The position numbers and the translations under genes are program-made. Below, one piece after another: positions 25,312 through 38,671 of a stretch of 64,000 nucleotides of DNA. This DNA is from Rhabditoides inermis (lineage: Eukaryota > Nematoda > Chromadorea > Rhabditida > Rhabditidae). The notes under the pieces were generated by a model. That model was not told the DNA's origin, did not search any database, and saw nothing but the letters and a program-made list of their open reading frames with translations. Numbering within the stretch: the stretch's first letter is position 1; the number at the start of each line of letters is the position of its first letter. The DNA is taken from contig CAWZYM010000367.1 in NCBI GenBank assembly GCA_963966185.1, positions 811,501-875,500 on the forward strand, read 5' to 3'.

Positions 25312-28300
25312 TCTGAATATGCCCCCGAGGCAACAAAATAATAACGGGTTTACGGCATTCAGGCCCATTAAGGTGACGTGTATGGTGTATTTTGTGATAG
25401 TGGTGTAAATAGCTATGTGTATGGGTGGTGTGTATGGGGGCACTTGGTACTATAAGTTTCCATAAGAACTAGTTACGGCATGCTCGCCTCACTTTCAAAT
25501 AATTATTGTGCTCCGCCAAAGGCAGAGCGTTCCAAAATTTGATTCACCACATCACAAGATGAGCGAAACTTTGATAATACCTCAAACTTGGGTAATTAAA
25601 CCGATGCTGATTTGGTAGAATTCTGAATATGCCCCCGAGGCAACAAAATAAAAACGGGTTTACGGCATTCAGGCCCATTAAGGTGACGTGTATGGTGTAT
25701 TTTGTGATAGTGGTGTAAATAGCTATGTGTACGGGTGGTGTATGTTATGGGGGCACTTGGTACTATAAGGTTTCATAAGAACTAGTTACGGCATGCTCGC
25801 ATCACTTTCAAATAAATATTGTGCTCCGCCAAAGGCAGAGCGTTCCAAAATTTGATTCACCACATCACAAGATGAGCGAAACTTTGATAATACCTCAAAT
25901 TTGGGTAATTAAACCGATGCTGATTTGGTAGAATTCTGAATATGCCCCCGAGGCAACAAAATAAAAACGGGTTTACGGCATTCAGGCCCATTAAGGTGAC
26001 GTGTATGGTGTATTTTGTGATAGTGGTGTAAATAGCTATGTGTATGAGTGGTGTATATGGGGGCACTTGGTACTATAAGTTTCCATAAGAACTAGTTACG
26101 GCATGCTCGCATCACTTTCAAATATATATTGTGCTCCGCCAAAGGCAGAGCGTTCCAAAATTTGATTCACCACATCACAAGATGAGCGAAACTTTGATAA
26201 TACCTCAAACTTGGGTAATTTAACCGATGCTGATGTGGTAGAATTCTGAATATGTCCCCGAGGCAACAAAATAAAAACGGGTTTACAGCATTCAGGCCCA
26301 TTAAGGTGACGTGTATGGTGTTTTTTGTGTTAGTGGTGTAAATAGCTATGTGTATGGGTGGTGTATATGGGGCACTTGGTACTATAAGTTTCCATAAGAA
26401 CTAGTTACGGCATGCTCGTCTCACTTTCAAATATATATTGTGCTCCGCCAAAGGCAGAGCGTTCCAAAATTTGATTCACCACATCACAAGATGAGCGAAA
26501 CTTTGATAATACCTCAAACTTGGGTAATTAAACCGATGCTGATGTGGTAGAATTCTGAATATGCCCCCGAGGCAACAAAATAAAAACGGGTTTACGGCAA
26601 TCAGGCCCATTAAGGTGACGTGTACGGTGTATTTTGTGATAGTGGTGTAAATAGCTATGTGTACGGGTGGTGTATGTTATGGGGGCACTTGGTACTATAA
26701 GTTTCCATAAGAACTAGTTACGGCATATTCGCATCACTTTCAAATATATATTTTTCTCCGCCAAAGGCAGAGCGTTCCAAAATTTGATTCACCACATTAC
26801 AAGATGAGCGAAACTTTGATAATACCTCAAACTTGGGTAATTAAACCGATGCTGATTTGGTAGAATTCTGAATATGCCCCCGAGGCAACAAAATAAAAAC
26901 GGGTTTACGGCATTCAGGCCCATTAAGGTGACGTGTATGGTGTATTTTGTGATAGTGGTGTAAATAGCTATGTGTATGGGTGGTGTGTATGGGGGCACTT
27001 GGTATTATAAGGTTTCATAAGAACTAGTTACGGCATGCTCGCATCACTTTCAAATAAATATTGTGCTCCGCCAAAGGCAGAGCGTTCCAAAATTTGATTC
27101 ACCACATCACAAGATGAGCGAAACTTTGATAATACCTCAAATTTGGGTAATTAAACCGATGCTGATGTGGTAGAATTCTGAATATGTCCCCGAGGCAACA
27201 AAATAAAAACGGGTTTACGGCATTCAGGCCCATTAAGGTGACGTGTATGGTGTATTTTGTGATAGTTGTGTAAATAGCTATGTGTACGGGTGGTGTATGT
27301 TATGGGGGCACTTGGTACTATAAGGTTTCATAAGAACTAGTTACGGCATGCTCGCATCACTTTCAAATAAATATTGTGCTCCGCCAAAGGCAGAGCGTTC
27401 CAAAATTTGATTCACCACATCACAAGATGAGCGAAACTTTGATAATACCTCAAATTTGGGTAATTAAACCGATGCTGATTTGGTAGAATTCTGAATATGC
27501 CCCCGAGGCAACAAAATAAAAACGGGTTTACGGCATTCAGGCCCATTAAGGTGACGTGTATGGTGTATTTTGTGATAGTGGTGTAAATAGCTATGTGTAT
27601 GGGTGGTGTATATGGGGGCACTTGGTACTATAAGTTTCCATAAGAACTAGTTACGACATGCTCGCATCACTTTCAAATATATATTGTGCTCCGCCAAAGG
27701 CAGAGCGTTCCAAAATTTGATTCACCACATCACAAGATGAGCGAAACTTTGATAATACCTCAAACTTGGGTAATTTAACCGATGCTGATTTGGTAGAATT
27801 CTGAATATGCCCCCGAGGCAACAAAATAAAAACGGGTTTACGGCATTCAGGCCCATTAAGGTGACGTGTATGGTGTATTTTGTGATAGTGGTGTAAATAG
27901 CTATGTGTATGGGTGGTGTGTATGGGGGCACTTGGTACTATAAGTTTCCATAAGAACTAGTTACGGCATGCTCGCCTCACTTTCAAATAATTATTGTGCT
28001 CCGCCAAAGGCAGAGCGTTCCAAAATTTGATTCACCACATCACAAGATGAGCGAAACTTTGATAATACCTCAAACTTGGGTAATTAAACCGATGCTGATT
28101 TGGTAGAATTCTGAATATGCCCCCGAGGCAACAAAATAAAAACGGGTTTACGGCATTCAGGCCCATTAAGGTGACGTGTATGGTGTATTTTGTGATAGTT
28201 GTGTAAATAGCTATGTGTACGGGTGGTGTATGTTATGGGGGCACTTGGTACTATAAGGTTTCATAAGAACTAGTTACGGCATGCTCGCATCACTTTCAAA

Positions 28301-31300
28301 TAAATATTGTGCTCCGCCAAAGGCAGAGCGTTCCAAAATTTGATTCACCACATCACAAGATGAGCGAAACTTTGATAATACCTCAAATTTGGGTAATTAA
28401 ACCGATGCTGATGTGGTAGAATTCTGAATATGTCCCCGAGGCAACAAAATAGAAACGGGTTTACGGCATTCAGGCCCATTAAGGTGACGTGTATGGTGTT
28501 TTTTTGTGATAGTGGTGTAAATAGCTATGTGTATGGGTGGTGTATATGGGGCACTTGGTACTATAAGTTTCCATAAGAACTAGTTACGGCATGCTCGTCT
28601 CACTTTCAAATATATATTGTGCTCCGCCAAAGGCAGAGCGTTCCAAAATTTAATTCACCACATCACAAGATGAGCGAAACTTTGATAATACCTCAAACTT
28701 GGGTAATTAAACCGATGCTGATGTGGTAGAATTCTGAATATGCCCCCGAGGCAACAAAATAAAAACGGGTTTACGGCAATCAGGCCCATTAAGGTGACGT
28801 GTACGGTGTATTTTGTGATAGTGGTGTAAATAGCTATGTGTACGGGTGGTGTATGTTATGGGGGCACTTGGTACTATAAGTTTCCATAAGAACTAGTTAC
28901 CGCATATTCGCATCACTTTCAAATATATATTTTGCTCCGCCAAAGGCAGAGCGTTCCAAAATTTGATTCACCACATTACAAGATGAGCGAAACTTTGATA
29001 ATACCTCAAACTTGGGTAATTAAACCGATGCTGATGTGGTAGAATTCTGAATATGCCCCCGAGGCAACAAAATAAAAACGGGTTTACGGCATTCAGGCCC
29101 ATTAAGGTGACGTGTATGGTGTATTTTGTGATAGTCGTGTAAATAGCTATGTGTGCGGGTGGTGTATGTTATGGGGGCACTTGGTACTATAAGTTTCCAT
29201 AAGAACTAGTTACGGCATGCTCGCATCACTTTCATATATATATATTGTGCTCCGCCAAAGGCAGAGCGTTCCAAAATTTGATTCACCACATCACAAGATG
29301 AGCGAAACTTTGATAATACCTCAAACTTGGGTAATTAAACCGATGCTGATTTGGTAGAATTCTGAATATGCCCCCGAGGCAACAAAATAAAAACGGGTTT
29401 ACGGCATTCAGGCCCATTAAGGTGACGTGTATGGTGTATTTTGTGATAGTGGTGTAAATAGCTATGTGTATGGGTGGTGTATATGGGGGCACTTGGTACT
29501 ATAAGTTTCCATAAGAACTAGTTACGGCATGCTCGCATCACTTTCAAATATATATTGTGCTCCGCCAAAGGCAGAGCGTTCCAAAATTTGATTCACCACA
29601 TCACAAGATGAGCGAAACTTTGATAATACCTCAAACTTGGGTAATTAAACCGATGCTGATTTGGTAGAATTCTGAATATGCCCCCGAGGCAACAAAATAA
29701 AAACGGGTTTACGGCATTCAGGCCCATTAAGGTGACGTGTATGGTGTATTTTGTGATAGTTGTGTAAATAGCTATGTGTACGGGTGGTGTATGTTATGGG
29801 GGCACTTGGTACTATAATGTTTCATAAGAACTAGTTACGGCATGCTCGCATCACTTTCAAATAAATATTGTGCTCCGCCAAAGGCAGAGCGTTCCAAAAT
29901 TTGATTCACCACATCACAAGATGAGCGAAACTTTGATAATACCTCAAATTTGGGTAATTAAACCGATGCTGATGTGGTAGAATTCTGAATATGCCCCCGA
30001 GGCAACAAAATAAAAACGGGTTTACGGCAATCAGGCCCATTAAGGTGACGTGTACGGTGTATTTTGTGATAGTGGTGTAAATAGCTATGTGTACGGGTGG
30101 TGTATGTTATGGGGGCACTTGGTACTATAAGTTTCCATAAGAACTAGTTACGGCATATTCGCATCACTTTCAAATATATATTTTGCTCCGCCAAAGGCAG
30201 AGCGTTCCAAAATTTGATTCACCACATTACAAGATGAGCGAAACTTTGATAATACCTCAAACTTGGGTAATTAAACCGATGCTGATGTGGTAGAATTCTG
30301 AATGTGCCCCCGAGGCAACAAAATAAAAACGGGTTTACAGCATTCAGGCCCATTAAGGTGACGTGTATGGTGTATTTTGTGATAGTGGTGTAAATAGCTA
30401 TGTGTACGGATGGTGTATGTTATGGGAGCACTTGGTACTATAAGTTTCCATAAGAACTAGTAACGGCATGCTCGCATCACTTTCAAATATATATTGTGCT
30501 CCGCCAAAGGCAGAGCGTTCCAAAATTTGATTCACCACATCACAAGATGAGCGAAACTTTGATAATACCTCAAACTTGGGTAATTAAACCGATGATGATG
30601 TAGTAGAAATCTGAATATGCCCCCGAGGCAACAAAATAAAAACGGGTTTACGGCATTCAGGCCCATTAAGGTGACGTGTATGGTGTATTTTGTGATAGTG
30701 GTGTAAATAGCTATGTGTACGGGTGGTGTATGTTATGGGGGCACTTGGTACTATAAGTTTCCATAAGAACTAGTTACGGCATGCTCGCCTCACTTTCAAA
30801 TAAATATTGTGCTCTGCCAAAAGCAGAGCGTTCCAAAATTTGATTCACCACATCACAAGATGAGCGAAACTTTGATAATACCTCAAACTTGGGTAGTTAA
30901 ACCGATGCTGATGTGGTAGAATTCTGAATATGCCCCCGAGGCAACAAAATAAAAACGGGTTTACGGCATTCAGGCCCATTAAGGTGACGTGTATGGTGTA
31001 TTTTGTGATAGTGGTGTAAATAGCTATGTGTACGGGTGGTGTATGTTATGGGGGCACTTGGTACTATAAGTTTCCATGAGAACTAGTCACGGCATGCTCG
31101 CATCACTTTCAAATAAATATTGTGCTCCGCTAAAGGCAGAGCGTTCCAAAATTTGATTCACCACATCACAAGATGAGCGAAACTTTGATAATACCTCAAA
31201 TTTGGGTAATTAAACCGATGCTGATTTGGTAGAATTCTGAATATGCCCCCGAGGCAACAAAATAAAAACGGGTTTACGGCATTCAGGCCCATTAAGGTGA

Positions 31301-31951
31301 CGTGTATGGTGTATTTTGTGATAGTGGTGTAAATAGCTATGTGTACGGGTGGTGTATGTTATGGGGGCACTTGGTACTATAAGTTTCCATAAGAACTAGT
31401 TACGGCATGCTCGCCTCACTTTCAAATAAATATTGTGCTCTGCCAAAAGCAGAGCGTTCCAAAATTTGATTCACCACATCACAAGATGAGCGAAACTTTG
31501 ATAATACCTCAAACTTGGGTAGTTAAACCGATGCTGATGTGGTAGAATTCTGAATATGCCCCCGAGGCAACAAAATAAAAACGGGTTTACGGCATTCAGG
31601 CCCATTAAGGTGACGTGTATGGTGTATTTTGTGATAGTGGTGTAAATAGCTATGTGTACGGGTGGTGTATGTTATGGGGGCACTTGGTACTATAAGTTTC
31701 CATGAGAACTAGTCACGGCATGCTCGCATCACTTTCAAATAAATATTGTGCTCCGCTAAAGGCAGAGCGTTCCAAAATTTGATTCACCACATCACAAGAT
31801 GAGCGAAACTTTGATAATACCTCAAATTTGGGTAATTAAACCGATGCTGATTTGGTAGAATTCTGAATATGCCCCCGAGGCAACAAAATAAAAACGGGTT
31901 TACGGCATTCAGGCCCATTAAGGTGACGTGTATGGTGTATTTTGTGATAGT
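25312..31951 (+). repeat. ~311-bp satellite array, block 2 (about 21 monomers)
   Basis: This is a near-identical copy of 15366-22005 at offset 9946, with the same order of variant monomers. It begins mid-monomer at the duplication scar and ends at the LINE copy 2 junction. Confidence 0.96.
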
Positions 31952-34900
31952 AATTGGTAATTGATCTTGTTGAAGTAATCAGGGACTGCCCGTATTCTAC
32001 TACAACCTGCCGTCGTCAGTAGAGTTACAGCTACGTCGACCCGCAATTCCGCAGCAAGTCGCGGTTGACGACGAAGCGTGCTGCCCTCGAGCCTGTGTTG
32101 CCGATGTTCTCTGTCTCACCGCCGATGATGACGACATCTGCTGTCCCGCCGCCGAATCGCCCCGGCCGCCCACCCGCCCCACTCGTTGCACGAAGCCGTT
32201 CTCCCTCCCCTGTGAGTCACAATCGTATGGTGGTGCTTCGTGGCCTCCGTGAGAACACGGGGTGCCAACCTTATTACGCGTATATGCAAGACGAGCAGTC
32301 CGTGATTAATTTGATCAACCAGATTAATGCGGACGGCCCTGTGAAGGAGTGCTTTCGCATGGGCCACAAGGGGGGTAAAGGTCCGCGCAGCCTGAAGCTA
32401 ATTTTCACGAACAGCCACACGGCCAAGCACTTTGTCGCGCAGTTCAATCACCACAAGCGCATGTTTTCCTCGCATTTTGGTGATATGTCGGCGAGGATGG
32501 GCTACAACCCGTCCGAGCTGGCAGCGCACAACAACATGCTAGGCGAGCGTACCAAGGCTTGGAAGCAGCGGGGGGGTTGCGCACAGCAGCCCCTCCGCTC
32601 CCCAGGCCAAGGGGCGCGATGACCCGGAACCAATGTTTATTTCCCCGTCCTTCTCTACCCTCCCGGAGGAGCAGGTGGTGAAGCCCGCGTATGACTCGGG
32701 CGGCGGTAAGACGGCCTCCATTGTTGTTCCGATGGAGGTCACCTCTTCTGCCGTTGTGGAGACGCACGCGGTCCTCAACCCCACCACTCCGGTGGCTGGG
32801 GCGCAGCTGGATGCGGCCGCCACTCCTAGGATGAGTAAGAGCCAGAGGAAGAAGGAGAAGGAACGGGCCAAAAAGCGCCTCGCTGAGTCGGCCCAGCAGC
32901 CTCCTTCAATGCCGAAGCAGCTGCGGTCCCGTAGCGGGAACCGCACGACCTCTATTCCCATTCCCACTACCATTGAACAGACACTTCCTCCCGCTCTCGA
33001 TTCTAGGCTGACTGCAACTCCCGCGCGATCGCCTGCGACGGTCGGACAGCAGCAGACGTGCCCCCCGACCTCTTCCTGCCCCCCTCGGACGTTGGCAGCG
33101 GAGGCGCCCGCGTGAAGTTCTATCTAGCGAATTGCCGCTCTCTCACTAAGAAATTGAACGAATTACACTCTCTTCTATATAGCTTTGAGCATGACATTGT
33201 TGCTTTTTGCGAATCCTGGCTCTCGCCAAATTTTCCTAATGGTCTCCTTGATCCCCGCGGTGCTTATCATATTGTTCGACGAGATCGGCCCTCACGGGCC
33301 GGTGGAGTCATCATTTTCATCCAAAAGAATATTGCCATTCTTGAGATTCCATTATCCAATGATTCTGAATGTGTTTGTATTGACATTCTCACACCCATTG
33401 TATATCGTGTATTTCTGTTGTACCGGCCACCTTCCACCCCTGCCGAGCCCACTCGCTCAATTCTATCTGATCTCTCCTCTCTCATATCTGCCTCTGCTAT
33501 GCCTGTAGTTGTTCTGGGTGATCTTAACTTTCAATTGTACCCGGGTCAGACCGCGGGTAGCGGACTGGTAAGTGATTTCTTTGAGTTCTGTAACAACGCT
33601 GGCTTGTACAATCTTGTACAACAGCCAACGCGCGGAAAGTACGTTCTTGATGTCGCCCTCGTCGATTCCCCACCAGCGTTTTCGGAAGTCGAGGTGGTCC
33701 GCCCATTCTCCTCCTCTGACCACGCCGCCGTCACTTTCTCCCTTCTCTCCGACGTAGCTGCTTCCGACGAGACCCAAAAAGACTTCTCGCGCGACTTCAC
33801 GAAGGCCGACTATTCCAAACTGGACTTCATTCTAGCTAATTATGATTGGAGTTGTGTGTTTTCCGATACTTCTTGCATCGATACTGTTTATAATAAATTT
33901 ATATCTGTTTTGAATGATATAATTCAGACTCATGTTCCTCTCAAGCGACGACCGACTGACAGACCCGCGCCCGCTCATCTCCTGCGAGCCCGTCGGCGAG
34001 TAGACGAGGCGTGGGAGGCGCGCGAGCTGACCTCCGACGGCTCCGCTCGCTTTGTCGCCGCCAGGAGAGACTATACCAGCAGGTGCGCCAAGTTTGCCGC
34101 TTACACCGAACGCAAAATTATCGACTCGCGCGATTCGCGCAGGTTCTTTGGCTACATCAATCGTAGACTGAACAACAACTCGCGCGGCATCAGTGCTCTC
34201 ACTATGCCTGATGGCACGCGCACCTCCGACCCCGCAATCATCTCGCGCTCACTTGCCTCTTACTTTGCAAGCGTCTATAACAAGCCAAACAACAACCCTC
34301 TTCCTCCGCTAACAGCTGCTGACGCCCCACCCTTGTCTGATTTCCTTTTGGACGGATATGCGGTGTTCCAGGCGATTGGCAAACTGAAGAGCAAGCTTTC
34401 GCTCACGCCCGAACGCATTCCTGCCTACTTTATCAAAAAAACTAGCTTTGTCGTTGTCTGAACCTCTTGCGCGCTTGTTCAACCTGTCGCTCATCTCTGG
34501 ATCTGTGCCAGAAATGTGGCGCGTTGCTCTCGTATTGCCGCTGCACAAGAAGGGTCGGAGGGACGTTGTTGAAAATCACCGACCAATCTCACTAGTCTCT
34601 TCATTTTGCAAGATCCTTGAAATTATTATCAAGGACAAAATTCTCTCCCACCTTTTGCTCTCCGGTTTGATATACCCGCGTCAATTCGGGTTTCTACCGT
34701 CCAAATCAACTGTCGCACAACTTTTGTTGTGCGTTTCGAAATGGCTCGATGGTTTGTCGAAGGCTTTCAAACTGACGTTGTTTATATTGATTTTTGCAAG
34801 GCTTTTGACAAGGTGTCTCACCGTCTTCTTTTGCACAAACTCTCCGGTTACGGTATCGGAAACGGTCTAATCAATTGGCTCGGCAGCTATCTCTCTAATC

Positions 34901-35586
34901 GCTCTTTTAAAGTTATGTGCGGCTCAAAATTTTCTGAATCTTTCGCATGCCCTTCCGGCGTTCCTCAAGGGAGCGTCTTAGGGCCTCTTTTGTTCGTAAT
35001 CTTCATTAATGACTTACCATCGAAGATATCCTCGGAGGTAGTACTCTATGCAGACGACGCAAAATTCTTTCGTACGATCAGGGAGCCTATGATCGACTTT
35101 CATGAGTTGAAGGTGGACATGGTACACTTCTCGTCCTGGTCACATGACTGGGAGATGGAAGTGTCTGTGCCCAAGAGTCGTCACCTGTCCTTGTTCAGCG
35201 CCCACGACTGTCCACTGAGACTGGATGGCGTGAGACTGGAGCAGGTTGAGGACTCTATCCCCGATCTTGGCATTCTTATGACGCCAAATCTTGACTTTCG
35301 CAGCCACATTGATGTCAAAGTCGGTCGCGCAACTGCAACTGCGTGCGCAATTGCGCGCGCTGTCGCTTATCCAAATATCTCTACTTATGCGTCTTTATTC
35401 AGTACATACGTCCGTCCAATCTTGGAATACGGCTCTATCATCTGGTCTCCTCACACCTTAGAGCAGATCAACAAAATTGAGTCTGTCCTACGAAACTTCA
35501 CTCGAATCACTCTTCACAAACTTGGCTATAATTCTTTCAGTATTCCCTATCTAGATCGCCTCGCTATGTTTGGTATGAACTCACTT
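31952..35586 (+). mobile_element. CR1/jockey-type LINE, copy 2 (3'-truncated into satellite)
   Basis: This has the same start junction as copy 1 and extends to GAACTCACTT at 35586, where it passes into satellite GGGCACTTGGTAC. Relative to an intact monomer, about 36-43 satellite bases between GATAGT and GGGCAC are missing and replaced by the element. The C-terminus of ORF2, 3' UTR and tail are absent. LINEs usually lose the 5' end, so the 3' loss points to a later deletion. Confidence 0.92.
32104..33115 (+). pseudogene. LINE ORF1, copy 2
   Basis: It corresponds to ORF1 copy 1 at offset 9946, with ATG at 32104, the RRM-like region, and the frame broken at the seven-G run 32570-32576. The second half reads to 33115 and overlaps ORF2. 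No difference from copy 1 was noted by eye in this stretch. Confidence 0.75.
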
Positions 35587-35604
35587 GGGCACTTGGTACT
35601 ATAA
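33058..35604 (+). pseudogene. LINE ORF2, copy 2: endonuclease-RT with two frameshifts
   Basis: The endonuclease is complete as in copy 1. The seven-A run at 34435-34441 and the break near 34741-34761 split it into three frames. The catalytic RT part (from about 34729) contains GVPQGSVLGP and YADD and continues past the duplication boundary at 35257 into a thumb/C-terminal region (SHIDVKVGRA, YVRPILEYGS). The last six or so residues and the TAA at 35602-35604 come from satellite sequence, so the natural C-terminus is lost. Confidence 0.87.
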
Positions 35605-38190
35605 GTTTCCATAGGAACTAGTTACGGCATGCTCGTCTCACTTTCAAATATATATTGTGCTCCGCCAAAGGCAGAGCGTTCCAAAATTTGATTCACCACA
35701 TCACAAGATGAGCGAAACTTTGATAATACCTCAAACTTGGGTAATTAAACCGATGCTGATGTGGTAGAATTCTGAATATGCCCCCGAGGCAACAAAATAA
35801 AAACGGGTTTACGGCAATCAGGCCCATTAAGGTGACGTGTACGGTGTATTTTGTGATAGTGGTGTAAATAGCTATGTGTACGGGTGGTGTATGTTATGGG
35901 GGCACTTGGTACTATAAGGTTTCATAAGAACTAGTTACGGCATGCTCGCATCACTTTCAAATAAATATTGTGCTCCGCCAAAGGCAGAGCGTTCCAAAAT
36001 TTGATTCACCACATCACAAGATGAGCGAAACTTTGATAATACCTCAAATTTGGGTAATTAAACCGATGCTGATTTGGTAGAATTCTGAATATGCCCCCGA
36101 GGCAACAAAATAAAAACGGGTTTACGGCATTCAGGCCCATTAAGGTGACGTGTATGGTGTATTTTGTGATAGTGGTGTAAATAGCTATGTGTATGGGTGG
36201 TGTATATGGGGGCACTTGGTACTATAAGTTTCCATAAGAACTAGTTACGGCATGCTCGCATCACTTTCAAATATATATTGTGCTCCGCCAAAGGCAGAGC
36301 GTTCCAAAATTTGATTCACCACATCACAAGATGAGCGAAACTTTGATAATACCTCAAACTTGGGTAATTTAACCGATGCTGATTTGGTAGAATTCTGAAT
36401 ATGCCCCCGAGGCAACAAAATAAAAACGGGTTTACGGCATTCAGGTCCATTAAGGTGACGTGTATGGTGTATTTTGTGATAGTGGTGTAAATACCTATGT
36501 GTATGGGTGGTGTGTATGGGGGCACTTGGTACTATAAGTTTCCATAAGAACTAGTTACGGCATGCTCGCCTCACTTTCAAATAATTATTGTGCTCCGCCA
36601 AAGGCAGAGCGTTCCAAAATTTGATTCACCACATCACAAGATGAGCGAAACTTTGATAATACCTCAAACTTGGGTAATTAAACCGATGCTGATTTGGTAG
36701 AATTCTGAATATGCCCCCGAGGCAACAAAATAAAAACGGGTTTACGGCATTCAGGCCCATTAAGGTGACGTGTATGGTGTATTTTGTGATAGTTGTGTAA
36801 ATAGCTATGTGTACGGGTGGTGTATGTTATGGGGGCACTTGGTACTATAAGGTTTCATAAGAACTAGTTACGGCATGCTCGAATCACTTTCAAATAAATA
36901 TTGTGCTCCGCCAAAGGCAGAGCGTTCCAAAATTTGATTCACCACATCACAAGATGAGCGAAACTTTGATAATACCTCAAATTTGGGTAATTAAACCGAT
37001 GCTGATGTGGTAGAATTCTTAATATGTCCCCGAGGCAACAAAATAGAAACGGGTTTACGGCATTCAGGCCCATTAAGGTGACGTGTATGGTGTATTTTGT
37101 GATAGTTGTGTAAATAGCTATGTGTACGGGTGGTGTATGTTATGGGGGCACTTGGTACTATAAGGTTTCATAAGAACTAGTTACGGCATGCTCGAATCAC
37201 TTTCAAATAAATATTGTGCTCCGCCAAAGGCAGAGCGTTCCAAAATTTGATTCACCACATCACAAGATGAGCGAAACTTTGATAATACCTCAAATTTGGG
37301 TAATTAAACCGATGCTGATGTGGTAGAATTCTTAATATGTCCCCGAGGCAACAAAATAGAAACGGGTTTACGGCATTCAGGCCCATTAAGGTGACGTGTA
37401 TGGTGTTTTTTTGTGATAGTGGTGTAAATAGCTATGTGTATGGGTGGTGTATATGGGGCACTTGGTACTATAAGTTTCCATAAGAACTAGTTACGGCATG
37501 CTCGTCTCACTTTCAAATATATATTGTGCTCCGCCAAAGGCAGAGCGTTCCAAAATTTGATTCACCACATCACAAGATGAGCGAAACTTTGATAATACCT
37601 CAAACTTGGGTAATTAAACCGATGCTGATGTGGTAGAATTCTGAATATGCCCCCGAGGCAACAAAATAAAAACGGGTTTACGGCAATCAGGCCCATTAAG
37701 GTGACGTGTACGGTGTATTTTGTGATAGTGGTGTAAATAGCTATGTGTACGGGTGGTGTATGTTATGGGGGCACTTGGTACTATAAGTTTCCATAAGAAC
37801 TAGTTACCGCATATTCGCATCACTTTCAAATATATATTTTGCTCCGCCAAAGGCAGAGCGTTCCAAAATTTGATTCACCACATTACAAGATGAGCGAAAC
37901 TTTGATAATACCTCAAACTTGGGTAATTAAACCGATGCTGATGTGGTAGAATTCTGAATATGCCCCCGAGGCAACAAAATAAAAACGGGTTTACGGCATT
38001 CAGGCCCATTAAGGTGACGTGTATGGTGTATTTTGTGATAGTCGTGTAAATAGCTATGTGTGCGGGTGGTGTATGTTATGGGGGCACTTGGTACTATAAG
38101 TTTCCATAAGAACTAGTTACGGCATGCTCGCATCACTTTCATATATATATATTGTGCTCCGCCAAAGGCAGAGCGTTCCAAAATTTGATT
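35587..38190 (+). repeat. ~311-bp satellite array, block 3 (about 8 monomers)
   Basis: Monomers follow the LINE 3' junction in the same order as after copies 3 and 4. One monomer with CTCGAATCAC and TTCTTAATATGTCCCCG is present twice in a row (about 36880 and 37191, 311 bp apart), a recent single-monomer duplication absent from the corresponding place after copy 3. The block ends inside a monomer at GATT, the insertion point of the PAT-like element. Confidence 0.95.
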
Positions 38191-38267
38191 ATAACTCCAC
38201 TACGCTACGTTATAACGCTGATTTACCCTCCGCACACCGATAAATCAACAAAAAGGGGGAGGGACCA
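38188..38267. repeat. Split direct repeat A1 (element left terminus)
   Basis: 80 bases from ATT through GAGGGACCA match 39858-39937 exactly by eye. Beyond 38267 the two copies diverge. The sequence contains an internal near-palindrome around TTATAACTCC and GTTATAACG. Confidence 0.95.
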
Positions 38268-38671
38268 TTTATTGCAATCGCCGAAACCAACACCACACAC
38301 CGATACCAGGGCAAAGAGAAAATGGGCAAAGAGGTCGGAACGGCGTCTTGAGAGACGCTTCCGACTTGTGACGAGGTGTGTGCGTGTAGTATCTTGTGCC
38401 GTCTGAAAAAAATATAAATGGGGCGCGACGGCGCCCGCAGACAGTAGCCCATCACGAGACTCACAGGATGGTTTATTGATGCCACAAACAAGCAAGGCAT
38501 AACGAGAACGGTCGAAAACGAGAACGGACAAAACAAGAACGGAATAAACGTAACGATATATTAACCACGTAACAGAATCTATATATATGCATATATATGT
38601 GTAACAGAATCTATATATATGCAACGATAAAATGCATCGTATCCGACCGAGTGAGAGGGGAGGTAGAAGAA
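38268..38671 (-). other. 3' region of the recombinase gene: polyadenylation signals, hairpin, short repeats
   Basis: Read on the minus strand, AATAAA occurs at 38477-38472 and again at 38273-38268, just before A1, both good polyadenylation candidates for the recombinase transcript. A perfect 6-bp-stem hairpin (GGGCGC GACG GCGCCC) lies at 38421-38436. A repeated GTAACAGAATCTATATATATGC occurs twice around 38570-38622, and a related ACGAGAACGG motif is repeated around 38501-38540. No coding region is supported. Confidence 0.6.

Larger units (their letters stand above)
15366..35257 (+). repeat. 9946-bp tandem segmental duplication (15366-25311 and 25312-35257)
   Basis: Each copy holds about 21 satellite monomers and a LINE cut at the same point. 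Landmarks recur at an exact offset of 9946: the AATAATAACGGG monomer (about 15390 and 25336), the ATGAGTGG variant, the AATAGAAACGGG monomer, and the LINE start at 22006 and 31952. By eye only two differences were noted (C/T at 17059/27005 and C/T at 24149/34095). The breakpoint at about 25312 joins LINE ORF2 (CAGGTTGAGGA) to satellite (AATTCTGAATATG) with about two extra A bases between them. Confidence 0.93.

Noticed and set aside
38421..38436. Rho-independent-type terminator (GC hairpin followed by T run on the minus strand)
   Set aside because: The context is eukaryotic; the hairpin is recorded only as a structure in the 3' region of the recombinase gene.
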